The notes below the pieces were generated by a model that was not told where the DNA came from, did no database searches, and was given only the letters and a program-made list of their open reading frames with translations. Shown in pieces: positions 34,003 to 41,947 of a stretch of DNA of 64,000 nt. The translations under genes and the position numbers were made by a program. Position 1 is the first letter of the stretch; each line of letters starts with the position of its first letter. The stretch lies in NCBI GenBank assembly GCA_020161535.1, contig JAIUNW010000006.1:174234-238233 (forward strand). The letters are read 5' to 3'. This stretch comes from Bacteroidota bacterium (GTDB taxonomy: Bacteria; Bacteroidota; Bacteroidia; Chitinophagales; Chitinophagaceae).

Positions 34003-36548
34003 AACCGATAGCTAAGATGAACCCGGGTACCCTTTCCCGGCGCACTGTTTATATCGTACTCGGCACCAATCATATGGGCCCTTTCCCGCATCCCCAGCAA
34101 GCCTAAGGTCTTGTTGCTGCCAGTCGATGGATTGAATCCTTTGCCATTATCGGCAATTTCCAATTCTACTAAATTGTCAAGCACGGAGAAGTCCACTTCT
34201 ACACAATTCGCTGCCGAATGCCGGGCAACATTGGTTAGGGCCTCCTGAAGGATACGAAAGATATTGGTTTTCACTGAATCGGGCAATGTTTGTTCTACCT
34301 CAGACAGGTGACTTTTTACAGAAATACCCGTCCGTTTACTAAATTCACCCAAGTGCCATTCCATCGCGGCTGCCAGCCCAATATCATCCAGGAGGTTGGG
34401 CCGCAGCTCAGAAGCAATTTTGCGAATGGTTTTAATGGCGGTATTGATCTGCGTACTGATCTCGTCAAATTTCTCCTGTTGTTCGGTTTCGGTAGACCGT
34501 TGCATGTTTTTGCGCAGCCACATGATGTCCATTTTAAGCACGGTCATCTGTTGTCCCAACTCATCGTGAATTTCCCGGGCGATATGTACCCTTTCGGCTT
34601 CGCGCACCTCTTGCAGGTAATTACCCAACCGACGCAGTTCGCTGTTCAGGCGCAGCATTTCCTGTTCGGCGGTCTTTCGCTCGCTGATATCGCGCACAAA
34701 AGAAAGCACAGATCCATCCTGTAGTTTCACGGCCGAGCTTTCCACTTCCACCAGGATGCCATTTTTCTTTCTAAGTTTTCTTTCTACCCGAAGAGGTACA
34801 CCGGCAACCAACTGATCAAGCAGGCTGGGCAAACGGCCATCTTCATACAAAACAGCCGGATCTAAATTCAGCAATTCTTCTATTTCATAACCCAGCAATT
34901 CGGCTGCGCGGCGGTTCACATCGGTATATCGTTTTTTTGCAGGCGAAAAAACAAAAATGGGATCAACTGCTTCTTCGATAAATGTTTTATACCGGTCGAT
35001 GCTGAGCCGAAGTTCCTGTTGGGCTTTGTTTTTATCGGTGACGTCGCGAATAAAAATGGTCACACCGTTTTTATCGGGATAGATATGGTTCTCATGGAAA
35101 AAATCCAATGGCTTGAAATAGTCGATATTGGCGGTGTAGAGCTGGGTTTTAAACGCGTTGACAACAGCTTTGAACGAATCATATTTTTCAATCCAGGGAA
35201 AGAGTTCTGTAATCTTCTTACCTACCAGGTCTTCCGACTGCATTTTCAGGGTTTGTAAAACCTTCCGGTTCACATAGGTGAAACGGAATTCGGTATCAAG
35301 CCCGGCAAAGCCATCGGTCAATCGCTCAAGTACATTTTCCAGTTCCTGTGTTTTTTCTTTTACCTGTAGCGACAATTCCTGGTTAAATGCGTTGAGTCGC
35401 GCTTCGGTTTGTTTTTTCTGGGTGATATCGCGGATAAATCCAACAATGTAAGCAGCATCGTTGAGCTGGTAGGTCGCCATGCGAATGGAGATATCAACCA
35501 CCGACTGGTCTTTTCGCTGACCACGGGTTTCGAGCCCGAATTCTTTCCGGTTGTTGTGCAGGTTTTCGGCAAGATTGGTGAATGCTGTATTAAATAGCGG
35601 TTGTTCGTTGGCCACCAAAATGGTTTCTGCTACAGCTTGTCCTAAAACCTCCTCTTCTGCGAAACCGAAAATATCTTCGGCAGCGCGGTTCCACCGAACC
35701 AGGTTGCCTTCTTTATTGAACACGATCACGGCATCGGGTGCATTGCTGAATATGGCTTCCAGTTCGAGTTGACTGGCATGCAGGGCGCGGGCGATTTGTT
35801 TTCGTTGTATTTCTCTTTTGTTGATCAGGTAGGCGGTGTACCAGATGGCTGCTACCATCAGCAGGATCATGTAGAGAATGAGCACGGTGGTGCCAAATCT
35901 TCCATTTAGGTTTTGGTAATCGACCAGCCAGCTTCGGAGTACGCCCAATAATATTGGCGTGAAGACAGTAACGGGAATGAGTACCCGAAGAACCTGTGAG
36001 CCGGTGAGGTCGCTGTTGATGGCCGCCATAAAACCTTTTTTGGGCTCTTCCAACATGATGGCTAAGGAAAGCAGGATGAGGCTCGAAGCAAGGCCGGGCG
36101 ACATATAACTGAACGCCACTTCGCCACCATCGGCATTTACATTGTATAAATAGTTTAAAAACGACAGTGTAGCACCCACGCCCATCAGCAATGCGAGCAC
36201 CTGCGAGGCAAAGGGCGACCATTTATTGGGTATCAGTAGTATGGCATAGGCGAGTCCGCCAATTACAAAATAATAATGAGTATGGTGATCGGGGTTGAGG
36301 AAATCACTTTGAAAAAAACCAGGAAAGGCAAGGGGAATAAACACCAGCAGCGCAGCCAGTGCTGCCCGTCGCAATAGTTTGTTGGTGCTGGGAAAAAAGA
36401 GCATGGTCAACCCAATCAACGCCAACCAGCCATTAATAAACTGGTTTCTTTCAAAGAAGGGCGTATGCCTGAAAAGCAACGATATTATTGCCAATACAAT
36501 CAGGCCGGTCGTCAGTGCCCTGGCGACCTTTTTAGGTTTTCCATACAT
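33999..36548 (-). CDS. PAS-containing membrane sensor histidine kinase (HisKA_3 type)
   Basis: An 849-residue kinase. Residues 1-245 contain about eight membrane helices (a MASE-like sensor). Three PAS domains follow (IFSNAPDAVIVFNKEGNLVRWNRAAEDIFGF; LTDGFAGLDTEFRFTYVNRKVLQTL; FIEEAVDPIFVFSPAKKRYTDVNRRAAELLGY), some with PAC-type ends (SFVRDISERKTAEQE). The dimerisation helix carries the phospho-His in AREIHDELGQQ near residue 658, and the ATPase has EIADNGKGF and LGLLGMRERA. This is the NarX/DegS-like family paired with NarL regulators, and the regulator gene overlaps by 4 bp. The signal is unknown; PAS and membrane parts suggest redox, light or small-molecule sensing. Confidence 0.94.
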   Translation of the reverse strand: MYGKPKKVARALTTGLIVLAIISLLFRHTPFFERNQFINGWLALIGLTMLFFPSTNKLLRRAALAALLVFIPLAFPGFFQSDFLNPDHHTHYYFVIGGLAYAILLIPNKWSPFASQVLALLMGVGATLSFLNYLYNVNADGGEVAFSYMSPGLASSLILLSLAIMLEEPKKGFMAAINSDLTGSQVLRVLIPVTVFTPILLGVLRSWLVDYQNLNGRFGTTVLILYMILLMVAAIWYTAYLINKREIQRKQIARALHASQLELEAIFSNAPDAVIVFNKEGNLVRWNRAAEDIFGFAEEEVLGQAVAETILVANEQPLFNTAFTNLAENLHNNRKEFGLETRGQRKDQSVVDISIRMATYQLNDAAYIVGFIRDITQKKQTEARLNAFNQELSLQVKEKTQELENVLERLTDGFAGLDTEFRFTYVNRKVLQTLKMQSEDLVGKKITELFPWIEKYDSFKAVVNAFKTQLYTANIDYFKPLDFFHENHIYPDKNGVTIFIRDVTDKNKAQQELRLSIDRYKTFIEEAVDPIFVFSPAKKRYTDVNRRAAELLGYEIEELLNLDPAVLYEDGRLPSLLDQLVAGVPLRVERKLRKKNGILVEVESSAVKLQDGSVLSFVRDISERKTAEQEMLRLNSELRRLGNYLQEVREAERVHIAREIHDELGQQMTVLKMDIMWLRKNMQRSTETEQQEKFDEISTQINTAIKTIRKIASELRPNLLDDIGLAAAMEWHLGEFSKRTGISVKSHLSEVEQTLPDSVKTNIFRILQEALTNVARHSAANCVEVDFSVLDNLVELEIADNGKGFNPSTGSNKTLGLLGMRERAHMIGAEYDINSAPGKGTRVHLSYRL

Positions 36549-36754
36549 GGTTTACGAGTATACGACATTTTTGGCACAAAAACCGCCAAAAAGGGTGGTA
36601 TTACCGGGGCTGTTCCGGTATGTTGGCCACAGTGCCAGGTAAACTATAATGGGATTTTTTTACCCCAATTTACCCCATGCAAATGGCCGCAACCGCGGTA
36701 ATTGTTGATGGCATGCTTTTGACAAGTTGGTTTCCATATTTAAACAAATTCATT

Positions 36755-37351
36755 ATGAAACCACGTTTAGTGATCTTGCTCGCCGTTGGCGCTTTTTTTC
36801 TTTCTCAACAAAACGCAGCGGCCCAGATTCAAAAAGGAAATGTGCTTATTGGCGGTAACATCAGCAACATCAATCTTGATTTAGGTACTGGAAAAAACTT
36901 TGCGTTAAGTATTTCACCCAAAGCGGCCTGGTTTATCAAAGACAACCTGGCGGTGGGTGGCTATGTTAATTTCGGGTTGAATACGGCAAAAAATGCAGGC
37001 ACCGGAATCAATTATGGTGTAGGCGGATTGGGTCGTTATTATTTTGGTCGCGAAATGGTGGATCTGTTGCGTCATGCACGCTTTTTTATGGAAGCCAATG
37101 CGGGTATAGAAGGGTACAATCCGGCGGTGGGCGACAATACCAACGGCTTCGGTTTTGGTGCGGGCCCCGGCATTGCTTATTTCGTTACACCAAATATCGG
37201 CCTGGAAGCATTGGTGAAATACAATGGCATTGTCGGCTTTGGTACCGCCCCCACTTCTAATAACATCAATATTGGCTTTGGTTTCCAAATCTACCTGCCT
37301 TCGAAAAAAATCAGAGAGGTGGGCGAGGAGGTGAAAGAGCAAAGGAGATAG
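36755..37351 (+). CDS. Outer-membrane beta-barrel protein
   Basis: A 198-residue exported protein. Start at 36755 puts the signal peptide first (MKPRLVILLAVGAFFLSQQ, cleaved after NAAAQ). Alternating strands (NVLIGGNISNINLDLG, NLAVGGYVNFGLNT, GVGGLGRYYFG, GFGFGAGPGIAYFVTP, NIGFGFQIYLPS) indicate a small 8-stranded barrel. The C-terminus is charged (REVGEEVKEQRR), so the usual terminal Phe is absent. Element B begins 3 bp after the stop codon. Confidence 0.8.
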   Translation: MKPRLVILLAVGAFFLSQQNAAAQIQKGNVLIGGNISNINLDLGTGKNFALSISPKAAWFIKDNLAVGGYVNFGLNTAKNAGTGINYGVGGLGRYYFGREMVDLLRHARFFMEANAGIEGYNPAVGDNTNGFGFGAGPGIAYFVTPNIGLEALVKYNGIVGFGTAPTSNNINIGFGFQIYLPSKKIREVGEEVKEQRR

Positions 37352-37405
37352 ATTGTTTAAGGTTTAAAGTTTAAGGTTTAAGGTTGCTGCCGCGTGCGGG
37401 CGGTA

Positions 37406-37436
37406 ACTACCCGTCGGGTACTAGCCGACGGGTAGT
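37406..37436. repeat. Hairpin built from two ACCCGTCGGGT palindromes
   Basis: ACTACCCGTCGG (37406-37417) pairs exactly with CCGACGGGTAGT (37425-37436), 7-bp loop. It is both a strong stem-loop and a member of the ACCCGTCGGGT family, just inside the left end of element B. Confidence 0.7.
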
Positions 37437-37642
37437 ATTCTTAGCCGGTATTTTGGTGCTTGGGTGCTTATTAGGGGTCTATTGTGAATTTTTTGATTCG
37501 CAGGCTTTGCGAAAAGCGGCAAGTCAATAACCTCATTTTTGTTGACTTTGCAGGTGTTCAAAAAGAACTGGTTCTATAAACTTGCAGGACAGGTGGCTAC
37601 GCTCAATGGCAACTTTGACCAACCTACTCAATCAAAAATTTG

Positions 37643-37812
37643 CGTGCTGATTTTGTCATAAGCTTGCTTTGTGATGAACTTGCTTTGTAATGAGCTTGCT
37701 GATATTGAGATTAACCTGCTGTTTTTGAGATAAGTTTGTTCTGTAATGAGCTCGTTGATGTTGAAATAAGCTTGCTGATTTGAGACAAGCTTGTTGATTC
37801 TGTGCAAACTTG
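37643..37812. repeat. Degenerate tandem array, 16-21 bp units
   Basis: About nine to ten diverged copies of a unit like GCTTGCTGATTTTGAGATAA run end to end, alternating with a shorter CTTGCTTTGTAATGA form. There are no spacers. Located inside element B. Confidence 0.65.
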
Positions 37813-38062
37813 GTGCATCAGTAAGGAACCCGATGCGTGTGTGAGAAAGAAACTAAAGGGGGCTTTTGTTTGGTAATGCGGTATTTAGATAGTGCCGTAT
37901 TTGCCGTAACGAAATTTGGTAGCGGCGGCAGATAAAATAGTGTATTAACAGCGCCTTGTATGGAAAACCAACTTTACACGCTGTTGTCAATAGAAAAAAA
38001 TCCGATACTTCACAGAACCTGGCATTATACAACCATTAGATCGTTGTTTTTATCCCATTGCG

Positions 38063-38152
38063 AGCGAGTAACCAAATACAAGTAAGTAACCCAGTACAGG
38101 CAAGTACCCCAATACAAGTAAGTAACCAAATACAAGTAACTAACCCATTACA
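38063..38152. repeat. 18-bp tandem array, five units
   Basis: Five contiguous 18-bp units starting at 38063, 38081, 38099, 38117 and 38135, consensus AGTAAGTAACCCAATACA, each differing at 1-4 positions. The period is exact. Confidence 0.8.
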
Positions 38153-38354
38153 CGCAAGCAAAAGTGTCGGTTTAAAAAACCCCGCACCGCCCTTTTTCCC
38201 ATCCTAAGTATTCCACAACATATAGCGTGACCAACTATATACAAAAAAAAGCGCCGGGAAAGCTGTTACAATAACAAACAACCCCCGCACGCGGCAGCAA
38301 CCTTAAACCTTAGACTTTAAACCTTAAACACCAGGCCAGGCCCGGCCTGGCTCG

Positions 38355-38468
38355 TTATGCTTTCTTCGCTGCCACAGCCGCTTTCTTAGCAGGGCGTGCC
38401 GGACGGCTCTTGCCGAAAGATCCTTTGAAAATCTTGCCTTTTTTGGTCTTTTTATCTCCTCTTCCCAT
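38355..38468 (-). CDS. thx: 30S ribosomal protein THX
   Basis: A 37-residue very basic protein, MGRGDKKTKKGKIFKGSFGK followed by an Arg/Pro/Lys/Ala tail. The GDKKTKKGKIF stretch and size match bacterial THX, a small 30S subunit protein of Bacteroidota and Thermus. Start ATG at 38468, stop at 38355. The Ala/Lys-rich tail (AKKAAVAAKKA) is longer than in short members. It lies 97 bp downstream of the HU gene on the same strand but has its own promoter box (38492-38499). A GC-rich palindrome at 38335-38351 could act as its terminator. Confidence 0.9.
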   Translation of the reverse strand: MGRGDKKTKKGKIFKGSFGKSRPARPAKKAAVAAKKA

Positions 38469-38491
38469 GGTGGATGTTTTTATTTGGGGGG

Positions 38492-38499
38492 CAAATGTA
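38492..38499 (-). promoter_or_regulatory. thx promoter -7 box
   Basis: TACATTTG on the minus strand (TAnnTTTG), 23 bp before the thx ATG. A TTTAAGG repeat begins 7 bp upstream at 38507, as at two other promoters in the window. Confidence 0.6.
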
Positions 38500-38506
38500 A
38501 GCAAAA

Positions 38507-38542
38507 GTTTAAGGTCTAAGGTTTAAAGTTTAAGCCTTAGAC
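38507..38542. repeat. TTTAAGG palindrome upstream of thx
   Basis: Starts GTTTAAGG, then GGTCTAAGG (38512-38520) is exactly inverted as CCTTAGACC (38534-38542) around TTTAAAGTTTAAG. It is a solo member of the TTTAAGG family. Confidence 0.7.
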
Positions 38543-38564
38543 CCAATATCGTTCAGGTGAAAAC

Positions 38565-38834
38565 TTAGAGCTTAGACGACAACTCCTTACCAGCCTTGAA
38601 TCGAGCTACTTTTTTCGCCTTGATTTTGATGACAGCACCAGTTTGCGGGTTGCGACCATTGCGGGCAGCTCTTTTCGATACGGAAAAAGTGCCAAATCCA
38701 ACCAGGGTTACTTTGCCACCCCCTTTCAAGGTTTTGGTTACGGCCTCAATGAATGAATCCAGGGCTTCGTTTGCCTGCGTCTTGGTGATGCCAGCATCGT
38801 CAGATAGTTTGGCAACCAGTTCAGCTTTGTTCAT
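38565..38834 (-). CDS. hup: HU-family nucleoid DNA-binding protein
   Basis: An 89-residue HU/IHF protein: [21 protein letters not shown], dimer helix, then [32 protein letters not shown] (the DNA-embracing beta arm with the conserved RNPQTG) and [15 protein letters not shown]. It bends and compacts DNA as a homodimer. A promoter box TATATTTG lies at 38863-38870, giving a leader of roughly 25 nt. Confidence 0.97.
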   Translation of the reverse strand: MNKAELVAKLSDDAGITKTQANEALDSFIEAVTKTLKGGGKVTLVGFGTFSVSKRAARNGRNPQTGAVIKIKAKKVARFKAGKELSSKL

Positions 38835-38862
38835 ATGCGATGGTTTAAAAAATTAGGAGTGA

Positions 38863-38870
38863 CAAATATA
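38863..38870 (-). promoter_or_regulatory. HU gene promoter -7 box
   Basis: TATATTTG on the minus strand matches TAnnTTTG, with an AT-rich TTTTATT stretch at the expected -33 place. Confidence 0.55.
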
Positions 38871-38939
38871 GCCGCCTTTTTAATAAAACCTACGCCGGAC
38901 GTGCATTTTCAGCGAAAACCACGGTCGATAATGGCTGAA

Positions 38940-39245
38940 TTACTGGATTAATTCCATAGCAGAACTAAATGAGACATATTGACCGGCCCATTTGGCTTCC
39001 AATTGCCGCCGATGGGCTTCGGCATGCTCACTAATGTATTTATTGTATAATATTTTGGTCGGTGCCGTGAACTGCACGGCATAAGTAGGCCCGTCGCTGT
39101 CGTCAACCTCCAACAAACGCAGCAACCGGCTGCTGTTGAAACAGCCCGTAGCCAACATCGCCGGCATATGATGTTCCAGTAACCAGGTGCAGAACAATCC
39201 CGACACCGATTCTTCCACTTTGATGGTGATATTGTAGAGGATCAT
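38940..39245 (-). CDS. DUF4286 family protein
   Basis: A 101-residue cytoplasmic protein: MILYNITIKVEESVSGLFCTWLLEHHMPAML, FNSSRLLRLLEVD, TYAVQFTAP and a C-terminal helix with HRRQLEAKWAGQYVSFSSAMELI. This matches DUF4286, a ferredoxin-like-fold family found almost only in Bacteroidota, with no known function. It begins 3 bp after the exonuclease III gene and is surely cotranscribed with it. Confidence 0.88.
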   Translation of the reverse strand: MILYNITIKVEESVSGLFCTWLLEHHMPAMLATGCFNSSRLLRLLEVDDSDGPTYAVQFTAPTKILYNKYISEHAEAHRRQLEAKWAGQYVSFSSAMELIQ

Positions 39246-39248
39246 GCG

Positions 39249-40022
39249 TTATTTTTTGGTCTTGATCTCCAGGTACACCGGACAATGATCGCTGTGCTTC
39301 ACATCCGGATAAATCTCGGCATCGAGCAATTGCTTTTCCAAATTTTTGGTGACATTGATATAATCGATCCGCCACCCTTTGTTGTTCAATCGCACAGACG
39401 GGAAGCGCTGGCTCCACCAACTATAGCGATGCGGCTCTGGATGAAATTTTCGGAAGGTATCGATCCAGCCCGCAGCCAGGAACTTATCCATCCAGGCCCG
39501 CTCTTCAGGCAGAAATCCCGACGAGTTTTTGTTGCCTTTGGGGTCATGTATATCGATCTCTTTGTGTGCAATATTCCAATCGCCGCATACAATCAGTTTC
39601 GGCCTGGTCTTTTGTAACTGTTCCGTATAACCGAAAAACTCATCTAACCACTGGTATTTATAGGTCTGCCGCTCAACGCCCGAAGTGCCCGAAGGAAAAT
39701 AGGCATTGATCAAAGTGATGTCGCCAAAATCGGCCCGTATCACCCGCCCTTCCGAATCACTCTGCATATAACCATTGCCCATCTGCACATTGTCGGGCAG
39801 CATCTTCGTAAAGATAGCCACGCCACTATAGCCCTTTTTCTCGGCCGAATACCAGAAAGTTTGGTAGCCCAAGGCTTCAATCGCGGCAAAGTTCACATTC
39901 TCCTTGTGGGCCTTGGTTTCCTGAATACACACCACCTCAGCAGGGTCGGTTTTCAACCAATCGAGAAAGCCTTTGTTGATGGCAGCCCGTACGCCGTTGA
40001 GGTTGTAAGAGATAATTCGCAT
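39249..40022 (-). CDS. xth: Exodeoxyribonuclease III
   Basis: A 257-residue AP endonuclease/3'-5' exonuclease of the EEP fold that acts in base-excision repair. Motifs: ISYNLNGVRAAINKG, VVCIQETKAH (metal-binding Glu), YSGVAIFTK, NAYFPSGT, VCGDWNIAH (Asp/Asn), SWWSQRF, WRIDYINVT and KHSDHCPVYLEI (catalytic Asp-His). Start at ATG 40022 fits the family N-terminus MRIISYN; the longer frame would run into the divergent gene. Divergent from the LOG gene with about 40 bp between starts. Confidence 0.95.
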   Translation of the reverse strand: MRIISYNLNGVRAAINKGFLDWLKTDPAEVVCIQETKAHKENVNFAAIEALGYQTFWYSAEKKGYSGVAIFTKMLPDNVQMGNGYMQSDSEGRVIRADFGDITLINAYFPSGTSGVERQTYKYQWLDEFFGYTEQLQKTRPKLIVCGDWNIAHKEIDIHDPKGNKNSSGFLPEERAWMDKFLAAGWIDTFRKFHPEPHRYSWWSQRFPSVRLNNKGWRIDYINVTKNLEKQLLDAEIYPDVKHSDHCPVYLEIKTKK

Positions 40023-40062
40023 GTTATTGTTTAAATTGTTTCCCTTTATCAAATGTATTGAA

Positions 40063-40794
40063 ATGGTTGCACCCGGTCCCATTATCCCGCCGAAAGAATC
40101 AGTTTATCTCGAAGGCCCTAAACCCAGAACCTTTGAATTTCTTTTTGCCGTTCGTGTGTTTCGTGAGTTCATCAAAGGCTTCAGAACCCTGCATTTTGTA
40201 GGACCCTGTATCACGGTTTTTGGGTCGGCTCGTTTTAAAGAAGACCATCCTTATTATGCGCTCGCGCGCGAATGCGGAAAACAAATCGCAGCGCTGGGCT
40301 TCACCACCATGACGGGCGGCGGACCAGGCGTAATGGAAGCCGCCAACCGCGGTGCGATCGAAGCCGGCGGTTACTCCGTGGGTTGCAATATTCGTTTGCC
40401 CTTTGAGCAGCATGCCAATCCTTACATGGATAAATGCATCACGTTCGATCATTTTTTTGTTCGCAAAACACTGTTGATTAAATATTCCTACGCCTTTATC
40501 ATTATGCCAGGCGGCGTGGGCACCATGGATGAATTTTTCGAAACCCTAACACTGGTGCAAACCGGCACCCTAACACAGTTCCCCATCGTATTGATCGGCA
40601 AAGCATACTACCAGCCCCTGGTAGATTATATGCGTTTGATGGTAGAAGAAAAGACCATGGGCGAACACGACCTCGACCTGGTTTTGCTTACCGATGATAT
40701 CAGCGAAGCAATGGAACATATCCGCAAATACATTACCAGTAATTACAAGATTAAACCACGCAAAAAACTGTGGTGGCTCTTTGAACGCAAATGA
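40063..40794 (+). CDS. LOG family protein (nucleoside monophosphate phosphoribohydrolase-like)
   Basis: A 243-residue Rossmann protein of the LOG/TIGR00730 family: TVFGSARF, MTGGGPGVMEAANRGA and the signature PGGVGTMDEFFETLTLVQTG. Related enzymes split nucleoside monophosphates (cytokinin riboside monophosphates in plants, AMP and similar in bacteria) into base and ribose phosphate. Start at 40063 (MVAPGPIIPPKES) is chosen because the earlier ATG at 40021 overlaps the start of xth. The following CPBP gene starts 26 bp downstream. Confidence 0.9.
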   Translation: MVAPGPIIPPKESVYLEGPKPRTFEFLFAVRVFREFIKGFRTLHFVGPCITVFGSARFKEDHPYYALARECGKQIAALGFTTMTGGGPGVMEAANRGAIEAGGYSVGCNIRLPFEQHANPYMDKCITFDHFFVRKTLLIKYSYAFIIMPGGVGTMDEFFETLTLVQTGTLTQFPIVLIGKAYYQPLVDYMRLMVEEKTMGEHDLDLVLLTDDISEAMEHIRKYITSNYKIKPRKKLWWLFERK

Positions 40795-40820
40795 ATCCGA
40801 TCTCTTAACTTGACAGCCAA

Positions 40821-41594
40821 TTGAACAAAGAACAATCAATACCGCAAATCAATACCACCTGCCCCACCTGCGGCAGCCACCTGGAGCAGGATGCGGTTGT
40901 TTGCTGGCAATGCGGCAGTCCCACGGTGCCCGCCGAAGAGTGGGAAGGCGCTTATGAAAAATATCGCATGCTGGTGATGGGTTTTTTCATCATCAACCTG
41001 TTGGTATGTTTGGCGTTTAATTTCTGGCCGGTATTGAACGACAGCATCACAGGGCTCATCATTGTCGACATGCTTTTGTTCAGTGTGGCTGCGGCCTATA
41101 CTTTTTACATGCGCGACCTGATTTTTCCGCTGTTGATCTGGAACCGTTTTGCGTGGTGGCGATTAATTGTATTGCTCGCTGTCGCCGTGATCAGTGCCAT
41201 CTTGGTAAACTACGGCGTGAAATGGGTGAACCGCAGTGTGTTCGATCGCGAACTGTATTATTATGCCTCGTTCAAAAACCTGCCCTTTCCCAAAACAACC
41301 ATGTTATTGTTGATCGCCTTGTTTCCGGCCATTTCCGAAGAACTGGCTTATCGCGGGGTGATTCAGTCTGGTTTGATGAAGATTATGCAAACCCGCCAGG
41401 CCGTGGTGGTAACCGCGATCATGTTTGCCGTGATCCACATGAGTTTAATCTCATTCGTTTGGCTCCTGCCATTCGCGCTTTTTCTTGGTTATGTTCGCCA
41501 GCGTACCGGTACGATATGGTATGGCATACTGATTCATTTCTTCTTCAATGCCACTACCTGCCTGTTGGAATTACATGAACTGGGCCTACTGTGA
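40821..41594 (+). CDS. CPBP intramembrane protease with N-terminal zinc ribbon
   Basis: A 257-residue membrane protein. A zinc ribbon (CPTCGSHL ... CWQCGSP, two C-x2-C pairs) precedes about seven membrane helices. The CPBP/Abi glutamic protease motif is SEELAYRG near residue 173, followed by FAVIHMS and HFFFNAT, which supply the usual Glu-Glu, His and His/Asn residues. The only start that keeps the zinc ribbon is TTG at 40821, since a stop codon lies just upstream at 40806-40808. Family members cleave prenylated or membrane substrates or act in self-immunity; the target is unknown. The 3' end overlaps the SMR gene by 9 bp. Confidence 0.88.
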   Translation: MNKEQSIPQINTTCPTCGSHLEQDAVVCWQCGSPTVPAEEWEGAYEKYRMLVMGFFIINLLVCLAFNFWPVLNDSITGLIIVDMLLFSVAAAYTFYMRDLIFPLLIWNRFAWWRLIVLLAVAVISAILVNYGVKWVNRSVFDRELYYYASFKNLPFPKTTMLLLIALFPAISEELAYRGVIQSGLMKIMQTRQAVVVTAIMFAVIHMSLISFVWLLPFALFLGYVRQRTGTIWYGILIHFFFNATTCLLELHELGLL

Positions 41595-41918
41595 GCTGCT
41601 CACATATTTAAGCCCGACGATCGAAGCGATCAGCGTACACAGAAAAAATATCCGCCAGAAAAATACCGGTTCTTTAAACAAAAATATGCCCACGAGTACG
41701 GTACCTACCGCACCGATACCGGTCCACACCGCATAAGCGGTACCGATGGGCAAGGTCAGCGTGGCGCGGTACAACAAATACATACTCGCTGACAAGCAAA
41801 TAAAAAAACCAACCCACCACAGGGTGCTGACGGATCCACTGGTTTCTTTGGCCTTGCCGAGGCAGGTAGCAAAACCAACTTCAAACAAGCCGGCAATGAT
41901 GAGTAATAACCAATTCAT
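41586..41918 (-). CDS. SMR family small multidrug/guanidinium exporter
   Basis: A 110-residue protein with four membrane helices. The conserved membrane Glu is in LFEVGFATCLGKA (E13), followed by SASMYLLYRATLTLPIGTAYAVWTGIGAVGTVLVGIFLFKEP, which is the SMR signature. Works as an antiparallel dimer that exports cations in exchange for protons. Residues near the Glu would decide between a quaternary-ammonium (EmrE) and a guanidinium (Gdx/SugE) exporter, and I do not assign it further. Confidence 0.93.
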   Translation of the reverse strand: MNWLLLIIAGLFEVGFATCLGKAKETSGSVSTLWWVGFFICLSASMYLLYRATLTLPIGTAYAVWTGIGAVGTVLVGIFLFKEPVFFWRIFFLCTLIASIVGLKYVSSSQ

Positions 41919-41947
41919 CGTTTTTTATTGGCGGATGATTGTATAAA

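Larger units (their letters stand above)
37355..38329. repeat. Intergenic element B with 46-bp inverted termini
   Basis: The left end (37355-37400) and the inverted right end (38284-38329) are nearly identical over 46 bp. Both have TTTAAGG-type units ending in TTGCTGCCGCGTGCGGG. Between them are a perfect hairpin (37406-37436) and two unrelated tandem arrays (37643-37812 and 38063-38152). I find no protein-coding gene in this 1-kb region. It lies between two convergent genes, 3 bp from one stop codon and 25 bp from the other. It resembles a non-autonomous inverted-repeat element, but no target-site duplication is obvious. Confidence 0.65.

Noticed and set aside
38063..38152. 18-bp repeats as a CRISPR array
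   Set aside because: Units are contiguous with no spacers, and no cas gene is in the window.
37355..38329. Retron or diversity-generating element in the gene-free kilobase
   Set aside because: No reverse transcriptase gene and no template/variable repeat pair with A-specific changes is present nearby.
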